Position numbers and translations under genes: made by a program. 64,000 nt of DNA, taken from Chamaecyparis obtusa (taxonomy: Eukaryota > Streptophyta > Pinopsida > Cupressales > Cupressaceae). Shown here piece after piece: positions 44,046 through 55,511 of the stretch. The notes beneath the pieces were generated by a model. It was not told the origin of the DNA. It did not search any database and saw nothing but the letters and a program-made list of their open reading frames with translations. How positions within the stretch are numbered: the stretch's first letter is position 1; each line of letters starts with the position of its first letter. The stretch is taken from assembly GCA_027943335.1 (NCBI GenBank), contig BSBK01001301.1:248001-312000 (forward strand), in the 5' to 3' direction.

Positions 44046-46097
44046 CTAGAGGTCTTCCATCTTCTGGATAGTTTCTTGTAGGTCCTTGAGCTCTTTAGGT
44101 TTTTCAGGGACCTTTCTCTGAGTGCGCCCTCTAGTTCTCATCCCCGGCCTAGTGTTTCCAGCATCCTCATCGATGGTGATAGTGGTTCTTTCCAGCATGT
44201 TCCTTTCTAGGTAGTTATGCAACATTTTCAGATTCATAATGGTCACCTTTAGACCCTCATTGTTGTGGTTCAGAACTCCTTTTATCATACTATCATGGTT
44301 GTTGATTTTGGTTTCTAATTCTTTCATCTTGTCTTTAACCTTCTTACTCATCTTAGCAGTTCCATCCTCTTTAGTACTTTTATTTTTAACCTTATTAAAA
44401 AGCTTACTTTCCATTTTTCCTAGCTTAGTATTCATGTTTTTCATAGTTTTTTCCATATCCTAGATGTGGATTTTCATTTCTTGCATTTCCTTTTTCTAGT
44501 CCTTGTTCTCGTCCTGTATCTTCATATTGTTCTTCTCCTTTAGCAAAGAATCTTCCCTCTGAAGGATAACAGGTTCTTCTTTGTTGTTAATGATCTCCAG
44601 CATGGTCATCTCGTCCTTACCTTCCTTCCCTCTTTTCGAGGTCTCCTCACCAGAATCACTAGCAAAAGGAGTATTACTAGCCTCCTTACCATCATTCTCT
44701 TGTCCACCCATAATTCCCTCTGAAAAACCTTCTTCATCTTTATATTCCTCCTCTCTAGTTTTACCATCCCCCATATCTGGCATAGCATTGATAATTTTTT
44801 CTTCCACAAGGGCATTCTAAGAAGAAATATCAGCCTCCATGGAATGAGTGCCCTCATCCTCTTTCTCAACACCCTCATTATAATCAGGGGTATCTTTCGT
44901 TACTTCGTCAGAAGAGTAAACCTGGGTTCCTTCCTCTTCCTCTTCCACTTCCTCCTTTTCTTCTCCATCTTCATGGCTAATCTCCTCTTTATCATCATTC
45001 CCCTCATCCAGCCAATCATTCATTTCCTCTTCCTGATCTTTTCCATACTCTTCCTCTTTCTCATTGTTTATCTCTTCTTCATCGGAATCCTTCTCATTGT
45101 CTTCCTCAAGAATACCCTTTCCTCTAGTTTGATGCTTATTATCTAACTCCTCCTCTCTGATATCTTTGTCACCAATAGCAACAAGAGGTTTTCCCTTAAT
45201 TTTATTTCTCTTCTTACTAGTCTCAGGTTCAATCTCCCCCTCAATCTTCACCTTTCTTTTATCCATGATCTTTTTAGGGATAGGGTCCAGAATGTTGTCC
45301 CTTATGTGCTCAGAAATAAGAAGGATCAAGCTCTCATGTAGCACAAGGTTAGAAGCCTTTTTACTGTGTCCTGTAATGCTGTTATTCAGAGAAATCAAAA
45401 GATAGTAAGGGAAAGAAATTCTCCTTTTATGCCTGAAGTGGTTAGCAAACACAAAATGGAAATTGTAAATTTTTGAATACCGCCCGTCCAGAGTAAAATA
45501 TTCAATCACGGCCTTCAAAATTTTAGCCCAGAATTCATCAATATTAGTAATATCCACATAGTCACCTTTCCCCTTAGTCATAAGGGCTTTCTCATCATCA
45601 GTTTTGGGAAAAATAGAAAAGGCTTCAGTTCCTAGCCTATGATTGCCTCTATGAAAATGGGTACCTTCGACAAGTAAACTAGTAATTTTAGCTAAGCTAG
45701 AAATAGTAAGCTTGAAGGACTTGCCCCAAAGAAACACCTTACCATTATTTCAGCCTTCCGCAAACAAAGACGTGATCTGTTTGTCATGCCCGTGAAGCTT
45801 CTTCATAAACTGAGTAACCCCCCCTTTCTTCAACTTCTTACAAACTTTTCTATCCTGTCTCCATTTGTCACAGTCAGATGGTTCCTCCCTCTTCAGACCA
45901 CCTCCCATAATTTTTTGGTTTTTCATGTGCTGGTTCGACTTCTTACTAGAAATCTCCACCTTACTTCTCTGGTTCACAATGCTTTTTTGGTTATCGATAA
46001 TAACCCTATGTCTGTGCCTTATTATCTGCAGAGTAAAGTTCCCACACTTCGCCTTACATGCAAACCTCCTCGGTAAATGATTTGTCCTTGTCATCAT
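44046..46097 (-). pseudogene. LINE ORF3, about 683 codons, function unknown
   Basis: It begins 4 nt after the ORF2 stop and stays in one frame to 44046; only four or five in-frame stops break it (near 45747, 44814, 44493 and 44460). The N-terminal third (to about 45300) has motifs FMKKLHGHDKQITSLFAEG, WGKSFKLTISSLAKIT, VEYFTLDG-like wording and FVFANHFRHKRRISFPYYLL. These recall the 'putative plant transposon protein' domain of some gypsy elements and nuclear repeats. The middle (about 45250-44820) is extremely acidic (long Glu/Asp runs). The C-terminal part (44456-44046) is Lys/Met-rich, predicted coiled coil, and ends with an Arg-rich RTRGRTQRK patch. No enzyme motif is visible. Role unknown; a packaging or chromatin-binding protein is one guess. 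Confidence 0.65.
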
Positions 46098-46101
46098 TAA
46101 G

Positions 46102-49100
46102 TTAAGTGATATTTACTTCATGGTGTTTAATCCTGTCATAGTTGATTAGACTTGAAATCTCACTCTTGAGATTCGCTTCCCCTCTCCACTTTTGGGTGAC
46201 ATCACACAATGTACCATCATTAGCCAACCTGTCTGCCAGTTTATTGCCTTCATGATAAACATGAGTGACATGGCTTTCTTCAAAGGAATTCATTAAAAAA
46301 ATTATTTTGTTGATGATGTGTTCTATAGTCCAAGATCTGTCAGACTTCCCTTTTATGGCATTGATTATATTTAGTGAGTCCCCTTCCAGCCATAATTTCG
46401 TGCATCCCAAATCTTTTGCCATCATTACCAAATAAAGAGTAGCTTCAGCCTCCGCCATGTGGCTAGTTTGAATTCCTAGCGGAACAACAATCACTCCTAA
46501 ACAATTTCCAGGATTATCTCTTATAATCCCTCCACCTCCAGCCCTACCAGGATTTCCCTTCGGCGAGCCATCAAAGATCCCTTTAAACCATCCATAGGGA
46601 GGAGCAGTCCACATAACATTATCTCTAGGATTCTGATTCTGGCTCTTCTTTAGTCTCTCCCACAAGATAATATTGTCCTTCTCAGGTTGAGGATCCCAAA
46701 GACTATTGTCTTTCCTTCCCATACTTCTGTAGTTTTCCATTATACTTCTAGTTACGAAACTAGCAACCACTAAAGGAGGGACCTTTTTCTCTCTAAAGAT
46801 TCTATTATTCCTCTCCTTCTAGATAAGCCAAGTAAAGTGGGGAAAGACAATTTTCCATATATTCCTGGCATTTTTGTCATTGAAAGGACTATGCCACTGC
46901 TGGAAGAACTCCTGGATAGAGTTAGGTTTCACCCAATTGAACTCAAGGGAAGACATAGTAGTGTCACACACCTCTCTAGTGAAAGAGCAGTGTATCATAA
47001 GATGATTGCAATTCTCAGCTTCTTGACAATGCAGGGCACATCTATTTGGCATTTGAAACCCTCCTCTCAAAAGGTTGTCCTATGTGAGAATTTTATTCTA
47101 TACAAGCAGCCAGAAGAACATGTTAATTTTAGGGGTAAGGTCCTTATTCCATACCTATGCCCACAAAGGTTGAGCCTCATCAGGGAGGAGAAGCAACCGA
47201 GAACTTTCCAGAAGTCGCCAGACCCCAAATAAGTTTATCAACCTCATTTTCTCTAATAAACCAATTATTTAATTATTTATTCACTTCTTTAAATTTGATA
47301 TCCTTCAGCCCAAGGTCTATCCATTCTTCATTTTTCTAGTAATCACTAACAAATTCTCCTATAGTGTCTTTATAATCTTCAATAGCATTCCCCCACTCTT
47401 CATTCTCTATAAGAGGCTTCTCTAACATCCATTTATCATTCCAAAAATGAATTTTTCTGCCATTTCCTAGCTTCCAAATAGCTCCTTTGCTAATGAGATT
47501 CTTGCCTTTACTTATACTATTCCAAACAAAAGATCCTTGGATATCATTTTGATTTTGGAGCATTCCTTCAAGATTACTAAGATGATATTTCCTTTTCATT
47601 ATCATATTCCATTCTTTCTCATCTTCAAATATTCTCCAACATTGCTTTGCTAGGAGAGCTTTATTGGTATAATTGATGCTCCTTATTCCCAGACCCCACA
47701 TCTTTTTGGGCTTACAAATCTTCTCCCATGCCACAAGACTGAGTCTCTTTTTCTCTTCCACTCCAGACCACAGGAACCTTTTTTGCATCTTCTCTATTAA
47801 GTCAGAAAACTTTTGAGGTATTTTGAACAAGCTAAGGGCATAGATCGAATGATTTTGCTAAGTAGCCTTCAGCAATTGAACTTTCTCAGCTTGATTGAGA
47901 ATCGCCCCTTTCCAACCCGCCAATTTCGATTAAAATCTGTTGAGGATTTCATTCCAAAAATCAGCCTCTGGTTTCAAGCACAATGATAGACCAAGATAGG
48001 TGGTCGGGAGGCTTCCCATCTTACACCTAAGGATCGCAGAGATTCTATTCATTCTGGCTTCAGGAGTATTGAAGAAAAATAGGGCACTTTTCTCCCAATT
48101 TATGAGTTGACCTGTGGCATTAGCATACACATTTAACGCCTTTTTCATATTCCTTGGCTCTTTAATAGTAGATTCTCCCATCAGAATCATATCATCAACA
48201 AATTGTTCATGCGAGCAGACAATCCCTCCAGAGGTTGGATGTAAACCCAAAATCAAACTTTGAGACACCTAAAGGGAAAGGAATATCCCCAGACTTTCCG
48301 CCACGATAGCAAAAAGGATAGGTGATATAGGATCACCTTGACATAACCCTTTGGAAGGTCTGAAGAAAGGAGAGGATCCCCCATTCACAATCACCGATGA
48401 AGAAACAGTAGTAACAAGTTGCATAATAATTTTAATCACTTTCTCATCAAAACCAAATGCTTGAAGAATTTTCATAAGAAACTCCCAATCGACTCTATCA
48501 TAGGATTTTGATAGGTCAAGTTTCATAAGGAACCCCTATTTCCTTGATTTTTCCAGCGAATGAATATTCTCATGAACAACCATAATCGAGTCTAGGATTT
48601 GTCACCTTGGCACAAAACCATTTTGTTGGGGGGAAATGAGACGAGGGAGGATCTTGAGAATCCTAGAAGTCATAACTTTAGATATGATCTTATACAAAGA
48701 GTTACAAAGACTAATAGGTCTAAAGTTGTCAGCCATGTTAGCTCCCGATTTTTGGGTATCAGAGCTCTGAAGGTGGAGTTGAGCTCTTTAAGCATAGCTT
48801 TAGAACCATAGAATTCTTTCACAGCACCACAGATATCTTCTCCAATAATTTCCCAGAAGTGCTAAAAGAAAAACATTTGAAAGCCATCTGGCCTGTGGGA
48901 TTTTTCACCTTCAAAGGACTGGATAGCCTTAAAAATTTACTCCTTCGATGGAATAGATTTGAGAAAGAGATTATCCTCAGCCTCCAATAACATGGGAATG
49001 GAGCTCAGCAAATAATTCTGATCATCATGTTTGAGACCTTGTTCTCTAGAAAGGATCGGAGCAAAATGACCCATCATATCTTTCCTTATCTCTTCCTCTT

Positions 49101-50268
49101 TATCAAGAGTGCCCCTTTGGGTAATCAAAGAGTTGATTCTATTCATAGCCTTGTGTTTCATCACTGTTAAATGGAAGAATCTGGTATTTCTGTCACCTGC
49201 TTTCAGCCAAAGAGACCTAGATCTCTATCTCCAAAATGTTTCCTCTTTAGATATGATATTATGGTAATCAGCAAGGATAATATTTTCTTCTTTTTTAGTA
49301 TCTTCAGTCAACCCTATACTCTGTATCTTATCTTGAATTTCTTTAAGGTCCATTTGAATTTTTCTTTTAGTTTGGAAGAAATCTCCAAAGACATCCTTAT
49401 TCCATTGTCTAACTTTAGATTTGATATTAGCCATTTTTTTTGCCACCTGGAACATTGCCTTTCCTTCCACTTTAATACTCCACCACTCCTTTATTTTATT
49501 TTTGAAATCAGGGTGATTCAACTACATTTTCTCCATTCTAAAAGGAGTATTACCTTTTCCTCTAAAGGAATTAGCTATAAAGGAAATAGGGTAGTGATCC
49601 GACCCAATGCGGTTAAGAGCAAAAAGAAAGCAAGAAAAATTAGCAATCCAACCATGAGAGACAAGGACTCTATCAAGCTTGACCTGAATGAGATCTGCTC
49701 CCACTCTCCTATTAGTCCAAGTATAATCAATTCCTTCGAGGTCAACATCCAAAAAACCTTCATTAGATATGAAATCGATAAAATCTACCCTACTATCCAC
49801 TTGGGTAATGTTCCCTCCTTTCTTTTTAGCTTCTTTTAGGGGAGTATTAAAGTCTCCCATCATCATCCAATTATCATCTGTGTAATCCTTTCTTAAGTCA
49901 TGAAGCCTTTTCCAGAGATTAAGATGACCAGTTTTAGTATTTGGGGCATACACATTAATCAGAGTCCAGGAAAAGTTGTCCTTGATGCTGCTAACTTTAA
50001 CTGCCAGGAAGTTCTTGTCTTCTTTCAATAGATCACAAGTGAAGCTTTTGGTATTCCAAAAAATGGCCAAACCTCCAGAAGCCCCATCAGCATCACTACT
50101 AAACTTATCCCCATTCTTCAGCAAATTAATTTTTACAATCTTATCTTTAACCATTTTAGTTTCTTGAATAAGCAAAATATCAAGCTTAGAATCTCTAACT
50201 AGGTTCCTAATAACATCTTGTTTATGAGGACTATTGAGACCTCTAATGTTCCAAGATAAAATATTCAT
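46102..50268 (-). pseudogene. LINE ORF2: AP endonuclease, reverse transcriptase, RNase H
   Basis: The endonuclease (50268-49522) starts MNILSWNIRGLNSP and keeps QETK (Glu36), VYAPN, GDFN, YTWTNRR and SDHYPI, so all catalytic motifs are intact. WLKAGDRNTRFFHL-type linker follows. RT (about 48800-47900) has LDLSKSYDRVDW (motif A), GLCQGDPISPILF (motif B) and FVDD (motif C, in place of YADD). Thumb and zf-RVT follow (47830-46819, with CALHCQEAENCNHLMIHC). RNase H (46770-46102) keeps FDGSPKGNPG, MAEAEA, LEGDS and KLADRLAN, the four acidic catalytic positions. Frameshifts lie between 48937 and 48526 and between 47336 and 47070, with several stops besides. It would copy LINE RNA at nicked targets. 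Confidence 0.9.
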
Positions 50269-50324
50269 TAAAAATTTGGAGGATAGACCTGATCAATGGT
50301 ACATTGTCTACCATCCGCTATGTT

Positions 50325-50702
50325 CTATTTAGCGTCTTGTTCTCTCTGATCCTTCTCAGAAGCTCTACCCCTTTCTCTTTTAGGTGTTCCTGTATCCGCC
50401 TTTTGTTGTTGTCCTCTAGTCTTAACTCCTCCAAGTTTGATTTGACCCCCTTTTTTGTTTGATTTAGAAGCTGAGCCTCCATGTGTTGCCTTAGCATTAT
50501 TTGTTCCTGTTGCGGGGGTCAGATCCTTCATGTTTTCTCTTCTAGGTTGAGACCTTAAACCCACACTAGCAGGAGATCTATTATTCTTTTTTTTCACACT
50601 GATCCAAGGACTTTTGTTCTCTGCTTCCACAATTTTAGAGTCCTCATAATGTTCCTTTGATCTGTCATTCTTTGAGTTAGGTTCTAACAAATTAGCATTC
50701 AA
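50325..50702 (-). pseudogene. LINE ORF1 C-terminal remnant
   Basis: About 125 codons, Lys/Ser/Gly/Asn-rich and basic, ending 56 nt before the ORF2 ATG. It lies where the RNA-binding ORF1 tail sits in plant L1 elements. The zinc knuckle and N-terminal part are missing because the copy is 5'-truncated at the insertion site. Confidence 0.6.
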
Positions 50703-50708
50703 TGCCTC

Positions 50709-50725
50709 AAAACATTGAGAATGTT
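50709..50725. repeat. LINE target-site duplication, right copy (17 bp)
   Basis: AAAACATTGAGAATGTT, identical to 43807-43823. Confidence 0.9.
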
Positions 50726-51166
50726 GCAGAACAAGGTGAATTTCTTCTCACTAGAAGGTTGGCTACATGTGTCCAGGAACTAGTACAAAGAAGAAATTTG
50801 TTCAGAACCAGATGTAAGCGCAAGGATAAGGTATGTAATGTCATAGTTGATGGTGGTAGTTTTGAAAATTTTGTTTTAGAAGAAATGGTTAGTAATTTGA
50901 ATTTGGAAAGAAGGAAACATCCTAATCCTTATCAAATTAGTTGGATACAAGATGTGTCTAAGGTTAGGATTGAAGAGCACTGCTTAGTTAATTTTCAGAT
51001 TGGATCTTATCATGATGAACTCTTAGGTGATATATTACCTATGGATGCTTGTCATCTATTGCTTGGGAGACCTTGGCAATTTGATAGACATGTTTTGTTT
51101 GATGGTCATGCAAATACATATGTGGTAATGCATGGTGGATCCAGGCATAAGTTGTTACCTTTGTAG
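50726..51166 (+). pseudogene. Gypsy element 2 protease (continuation of gag)
   Basis: It continues the gag frame broken at 43823. The retropepsin site is NVIVDGGSFENFV (50840-50880), with Asp-Gly-Gly in place of Asp-Ser/Thr-Gly, and the second motif [16 protein letters not shown] is at 51043-51090. It ends at a TAG at 51164-51166. The wording closely parallels the protease of gypsy element 1. Confidence 0.82.
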
Positions 51167-51315
51167 GAAGTTGGAGCTAAGGGATGTGGAGTTATCAGGC
51201 ATTGTAATATATTATAATATATTACAACAACAAAAAAAGCAAGGTTGAACCTATTGTCATTGTTCACATCCCCCAACATACAAGGTCGAGAACAAAGTCT
51301 AAGAAATCAAACCAA

Positions 51316-52743
51316 ATGGCTTCTCCTAACACAAAGATTATGGACCTCGAAGGGGATAGGTCAGGGGTAGTAGATCTTAGTGTAGAAGAGTATGAATAAT
51401 TGGGGAAACACCTCTTTGAGATTGAAGATGTTACTCTAGAGGTCATGGAGACTCCTAAAAAGACACCCAAGAGTCTACCCATGACAGAAGTTATGCCAAA
51501 ATGGCCAACTTCTTCAGGGAACTGAAAGTGTAGCTTGGTTCCCGTCTCAGTGCCTATCCAAGCCATAGTGAGTAAGTATGTACAGAAGGTCCCTAAGGTC
51601 AAGAAAGAAAAGACTATGTCTAGAGTATTCCCAGATGCCAAAATAGGGAAATAGTCCACAGAGGTAGCCACGTACAAGCCAAGAGAAGGAGAGTAGGATT
51701 TGGCAATCGAGGATTTCAAAGTAACAAAGATTGAACTGGGAATGATGGATTGCATAGGTTGTAATCACTTGTTCAAGGAGTCTTCCCAATAGATGTTATT
51801 TAATTCCTAGAAAGACAACATGGATAAGAAGGAGATGAAGCAAACTATCCTTGATATGGCACATTTCATCAATTCTATTTGCAGCTTTGGTGCTCTTCTC
51901 ATACCACAATCCCCTCAGTCTTTTGACCCAAATTCACCTGAAGGAAAAAGTTTATTGAACCAAATACAGAGGGGTAAAGCCCTAATCTTTGATGTTGATG
52001 AATGGATCGATAACATAATTAAGGATGGTAACAAGTACACCAAGGATTTCCAGGTGTTATATCAGGACACATAAGCTCTCATTGGGGAATTGCAGATTCA
52101 ACTTCAGGTATGGGAAAAAGAAGAACACAAATGGGTTACAGCTATGACCCAATTTTTGCACATTGAAAAATATGGATTTTCCAAGTTCTGCTTTGAGAAA
52201 GCCTTGAAATTAATCGATGAGTCCATATTCTTCATCACAAGGAGGAACATGAGCTGGAAAATCTCTACCCTAAGGGATGTCGCAAAGGACATGAAGCAAT
52301 GGGAGAATGAAGCTAAAGAAAAGCAAAGGTCCATGATCAATGAACTTAAGGTGATTAATTTCTCTCACCCATATTGAGTAAATCTCAATGATTAAGGATT
52401 GGATAGCACCTTGAAGGCATTTGAGAAAGCAATGTACATCATCAAAGAGAAGCCATATCTGAAAGTGGTAGATCTCACCCAAGTAGCAAGGATTGAATCA
52501 CTATTGTACCTCTGTGTGGACCATCTTCCTAGCCAAGTCGAGAAGATTAAGAGGCTGAAGTGGGAGAAAGAGGCATTGAAGGCTTGGATCCTGAATTTCA
52601 AAGTCCCACATCTCCTAGTAATGAAGGTATTTGTAGAGGCATACAAGGAGTGGAAAGCTGCATGTGTCACCACAGAAGAAGAATATGGCAATGCTGATGA
52701 AGATGAATCTTCCACAGACAAGGAATCCAACCCGAAGATTTAA
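51316..52743 (+). pseudogene. Orphan 475-codon frame with nine in-frame stops
   Basis: From MASPNTKIMDLEGDRSGVVD to the TAA at 52741 the same frame is protein-like throughout, with no frameshift. Nine in-frame stops (four TAG, three TAA, two TGA) interrupt it. Composition is charged and helical; segments such as LDMAHFINSICSFGALLIPQ, EEHKWVTAMTQFLHIEKYGF and VFVEAYKEWKAACVTTEEEY are readable, and the C terminus is acidic. I recognise no domain. It begins about 110 bp after the truncated gypsy 2 remnant and has no visible LTR, so its element or gene of origin is unknown. Confidence 0.5.
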
Positions 52744-54235
52744 CAGTTTCCTGTATTTTTTTTTTTTAATGTTGAACTCAAATGGATATGTGTCCAATAA
52801 CTGTTTCTTATTTTTATAACTGATGGAACCAAGAGGCTAGGTTTTCAAGGAGATCTCTTGGTTACCTAAACTATAAATGATGCTAAGCAAAACAGTTTAA
52901 GGGGTTAGAAAGTTAGGATTAAAGAAGATTTAGAATAAAAATTTATTTTCCTGCAAATTTAGTGTTAGGCTGCCTGGATCATCTATAGAACTATAATTTT
53001 TGCTTGTGTTGCATGAATATGATCTAAACTTATGGAGCTATTTTGAATCTGTGTTCTTTGGAATGAATGGATGATACATTTATGTGTGAGTGTTAATTAA
53101 TTCTGTATGTTATCTCGAATGGTTCTTTGATGATCTTGCTTTAGCTTAATGTTAATTTCAGCCCTGTTTGAAAGTTCTTGGGAAGTATTACTGAAGGAAC
53201 AATGTTTTCCTTGCATTTAAAATCCTTGTAGTTTCAATTTCTTTTATTGTTTGAGCTAATTGCCAAAGAGTGATTGTTGAAGCCTTCTAATCTTTCAGGT
53301 TAAAAGCTAATATAAATTGTATGTTAGGATATTCATTGGAAATCCGATAGGGCGCTATAAAGTAAGAAAAAATTCAGAGGGAAGTAATCATCACATGCTT
53401 ACCCAACTGTTGTGATTATTTTTCTTTCATGTGTGGGCCATAGAGTTAGTTTGTGAGTAAAAGGTATTTGCAAAGAAAGAAAAATCTATTCACTAACACT
53501 ATGAAAGTTCATTGAGATTTTAGAGCCAAATGTCAACATGAGCATTGTTGTTTATTCAAATGCCATTTTTACAAGATTATAACAACTCATTAGTTATTTG
53601 TCTATACTAAATCTGAATAGTATGTCACACATTTGACTATCTCGACATGCGGTAGATGATTTTGATATTCAAATGTTTTCAAATGAACCAATTTTTTTGA
53701 TCATTAGAAGTTGGCATGTCCAGAAAGAATCAGAGAACTTTTTAGGATATACTTTGTAGTTTGACACTCATTTTTTCTTGGAGAACTTGTTAGGATATGA
53801 TTTTTTGTTTGATGATCATTTGATCTTTTTTCTATTCTTGATCTAACACTAGGGTTTTCATAACTTATTTATCTTATGTTATTTTCACCCAAGGACATCC
53901 CTTTGAATTTTAGGGTTTGTTGTGAAAGACACTATTTTACTATTTGTGTTGGTGTTGTCCATTTAATAAAGGTTTATTATGATACATTTGGAAAATTTAT
54001 TTGGTTTTTGGATGGTGTGGATGGATGAAATTTGATAGATATACTAAATGTTATTTTTAGTTTGATTTTGTAAGTATTGTTTTGTTTTGAATAAGTGATG
54101 CTTTAAAGGAAAAAATCAGATTGTCTTGTGTTGTTAAAAGCTTTTTCTTGTGCAATGTTTTGATGGAGTTCTTTTGGTTAGTAATAATAGAGGCACCTTA
54201 TACAGATTTATTAATTTTTTTATCTTATTTAATAG
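52744..54235. other. Non-coding AT-rich DNA
   Basis: No gene. It includes one copy of a 230-bp direct repeat at 53500-53735. Confidence 0.5.
53500..53735. repeat. 230-bp direct repeat, copy 1
   Basis: Shares long near-identical stretches with 55277-55511, for example TTTTAGAGCCAAAT, AGATTATAACAACTCATTAG and GGTAGATGATTTTGATATTC. Confidence 0.85.
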
Positions 54236-55125
54236 GACAAAAGGAAAAGTTGTCTAAGGTAGAGCAACAATTGAAGAAAGCATAGATTGCACAAAGACAC
54301 AATCAACAAGTAGAAAGGGTTGCTAATGCTCAATAGGTGTGAGTTTGGCCCTACTTAATGATGGATTTATATCTAGAAAAAAATACATGTTTCTATAATC
54401 AATCTTCTTGTTTTTGTGTCCAAGGCTAAGGCAATCAAGAAAATTATAGGTATTGATTCTATGAGAAAAAAAAGAAGACAACCTACACAAATAGAGAGAT
54501 GAGAAGGAATAGGTGAGTTGCAGATTTGAAAAATTTAGTGAGTGTTATTCTTGATCTTTTAGTTATTGACATTTCTTTTTTTCTCTATTGGAGAATTCTA
54601 CAAGTGCTATGAATCTTTCTCCAAATAGTGTGAGATGGGTAATGGGACCTTCTAGTACAGTTGTATCATCTCGTCAAGATGTAGGTCTTCCAAGCATATT
54701 CAATTTTGCCCCTTGCAATTTTAGAATCTAGTTACTTTTGGCAGTATTTATTTTTGCATTGGACATTATGCAGTCTTGGTATGCCATTGAATTACTTAGG
54801 GACAATTATTATGAGAATTACTAAAGTGGTTCCAATAACCAGACAATGTAAGGTGTACCTATATTCTAGAGAATTTGGAGTGCATGTACAAAATGTTGTT
54901 GAGTGGTTATTTTAGTCTCTTTAGGGAATTTTAGTGATTAGTACATAAATTTCTCTTTAGCAAAACATGTTAAGTTGGTTGAAAGATGACTGATCATTTT
55001 TTTTGTTCACCTTTTTCTATTATGTAGGTATCCTCCTGCTCGTGAAAATGTGCATGCCCTCTATGTTACAATACATAAAAATATAGAGATGAAAAATATA
55101 ATCTACCACTTTGTAGCCTCCAATG
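54236..55125 (+). pseudogene. Pseudogene fragment of INO80 complex subunit B-like (PAPA-1 / HIT zinc finger) gene
   Basis: Four exon-like pieces on the + strand keep plant splice structure. 54236-54336 gives KLSKVEQQLKKA, a stop, IAQRHNQQVERVANAQ. 54425-54512 gives AKAIKKIIGIDSMRKKRR. 54594-54719 gives NSVRWVMGPSSTVVSS and DVGLPSIFNFAPC. 55028-55125 gives YPPAREN, then a stretch aligned to the HIT-type zinc finger in which the cysteines are replaced. The order and wording match the C-terminal half of plant INO80 subunit B-like proteins (PAPA-1 domain, the VRWVxGP and LPSIF motifs, then the zinc finger). Two stops, a lost donor after 54719 and lost cysteines show it is dead. The presence of introns means DNA-level duplication rather than retroposition. 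Confidence 0.72.
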
Positions 55126-55276
55126 CTACTGAGTTATTCATGATGTATCACATCCTCTATCTACTTGCTAGAATTGCAGAATCTGATTGTTATGTTTAGG
55201 TTTGTAAATTTAAGAGTATATATATGCACAAGAGGTTTGTAAATACCAATTTGTGATATTACAATGGAATCCGTGA

Positions 55277-55511
55277 AAGATTTTATTGATATTTTAGAGC
55301 CAAATATCAACATGAGCATTATTGTTTATTCAAATGCAATTTTTATAAGATTATAACAACTCATTAGTTATTTGCCTATACTAAATCTGCATAGTATGTC
55401 ACACATATGACTATCGCGAGAGGTGGTAGATGATTTTGATATTCAAATATTTTCAAATGAACCCATTTTTTTATCATTAGAAGTTGGCATGTCAAGAAAG
55501 AATTGGAGTAA
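55277..55511. repeat. 230-bp direct repeat, copy 2
   Basis: Partner of 53500-53735, same orientation, at roughly 90 percent identity by eye. The two copies bracket the INO80B-like pseudogene. Confidence 0.85.

Larger units (their letters stand above)
43824..50708 (-). mobile_element. L1-type LINE with RNase H and a third ORF, minus strand, inside gypsy gag
   Basis: 6885 bp between identical 17-bp duplications. Minus-strand order: truncated ORF1 tail (50702-50325), ORF2 with AP endonuclease, RT, zinc-finger and RNase H (50268-46102), then a third frame (46097-44046), then about 220 bp of 3' UTR. The end next to the left duplication shows only a short A run (ATCAAAA on the minus strand). The 5' truncation in ORF1 is usual for LINEs. 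ORF2 has two frameshifts and several stops, so this copy is dead. ORF3 downstream of RNase H is not part of the plant L1 plan I know. Confidence 0.88.
41690..51200 (+). mobile_element. Gypsy element 2 (LTR-gag-protease), split by a LINE, 3' half missing
   Basis: LTR 41690-42732, primer site TGGTATCAGAGC at 42735-42746, gag from 42815, LINE insertion at 43824-50708, then the rest of gag and the protease to 51166. No RT, integrase or second LTR of this family is found to the right, so the element is truncated near 51200. It is inserted into the gypsy 3 fragment on its left. The primer site and the zinc-knuckle and protease wording resemble gypsy element 1, so it is probably a related chromovirus. 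Confidence 0.8.

Noticed and set aside
44239..46080. Plus-strand Leu/Phe/Ser-rich open frames
   Set aside because: Shadows of the acidic and Lys-rich minus-strand LINE ORF3 (Glu/Lys codons give Phe/Leu/Ser on the other strand).
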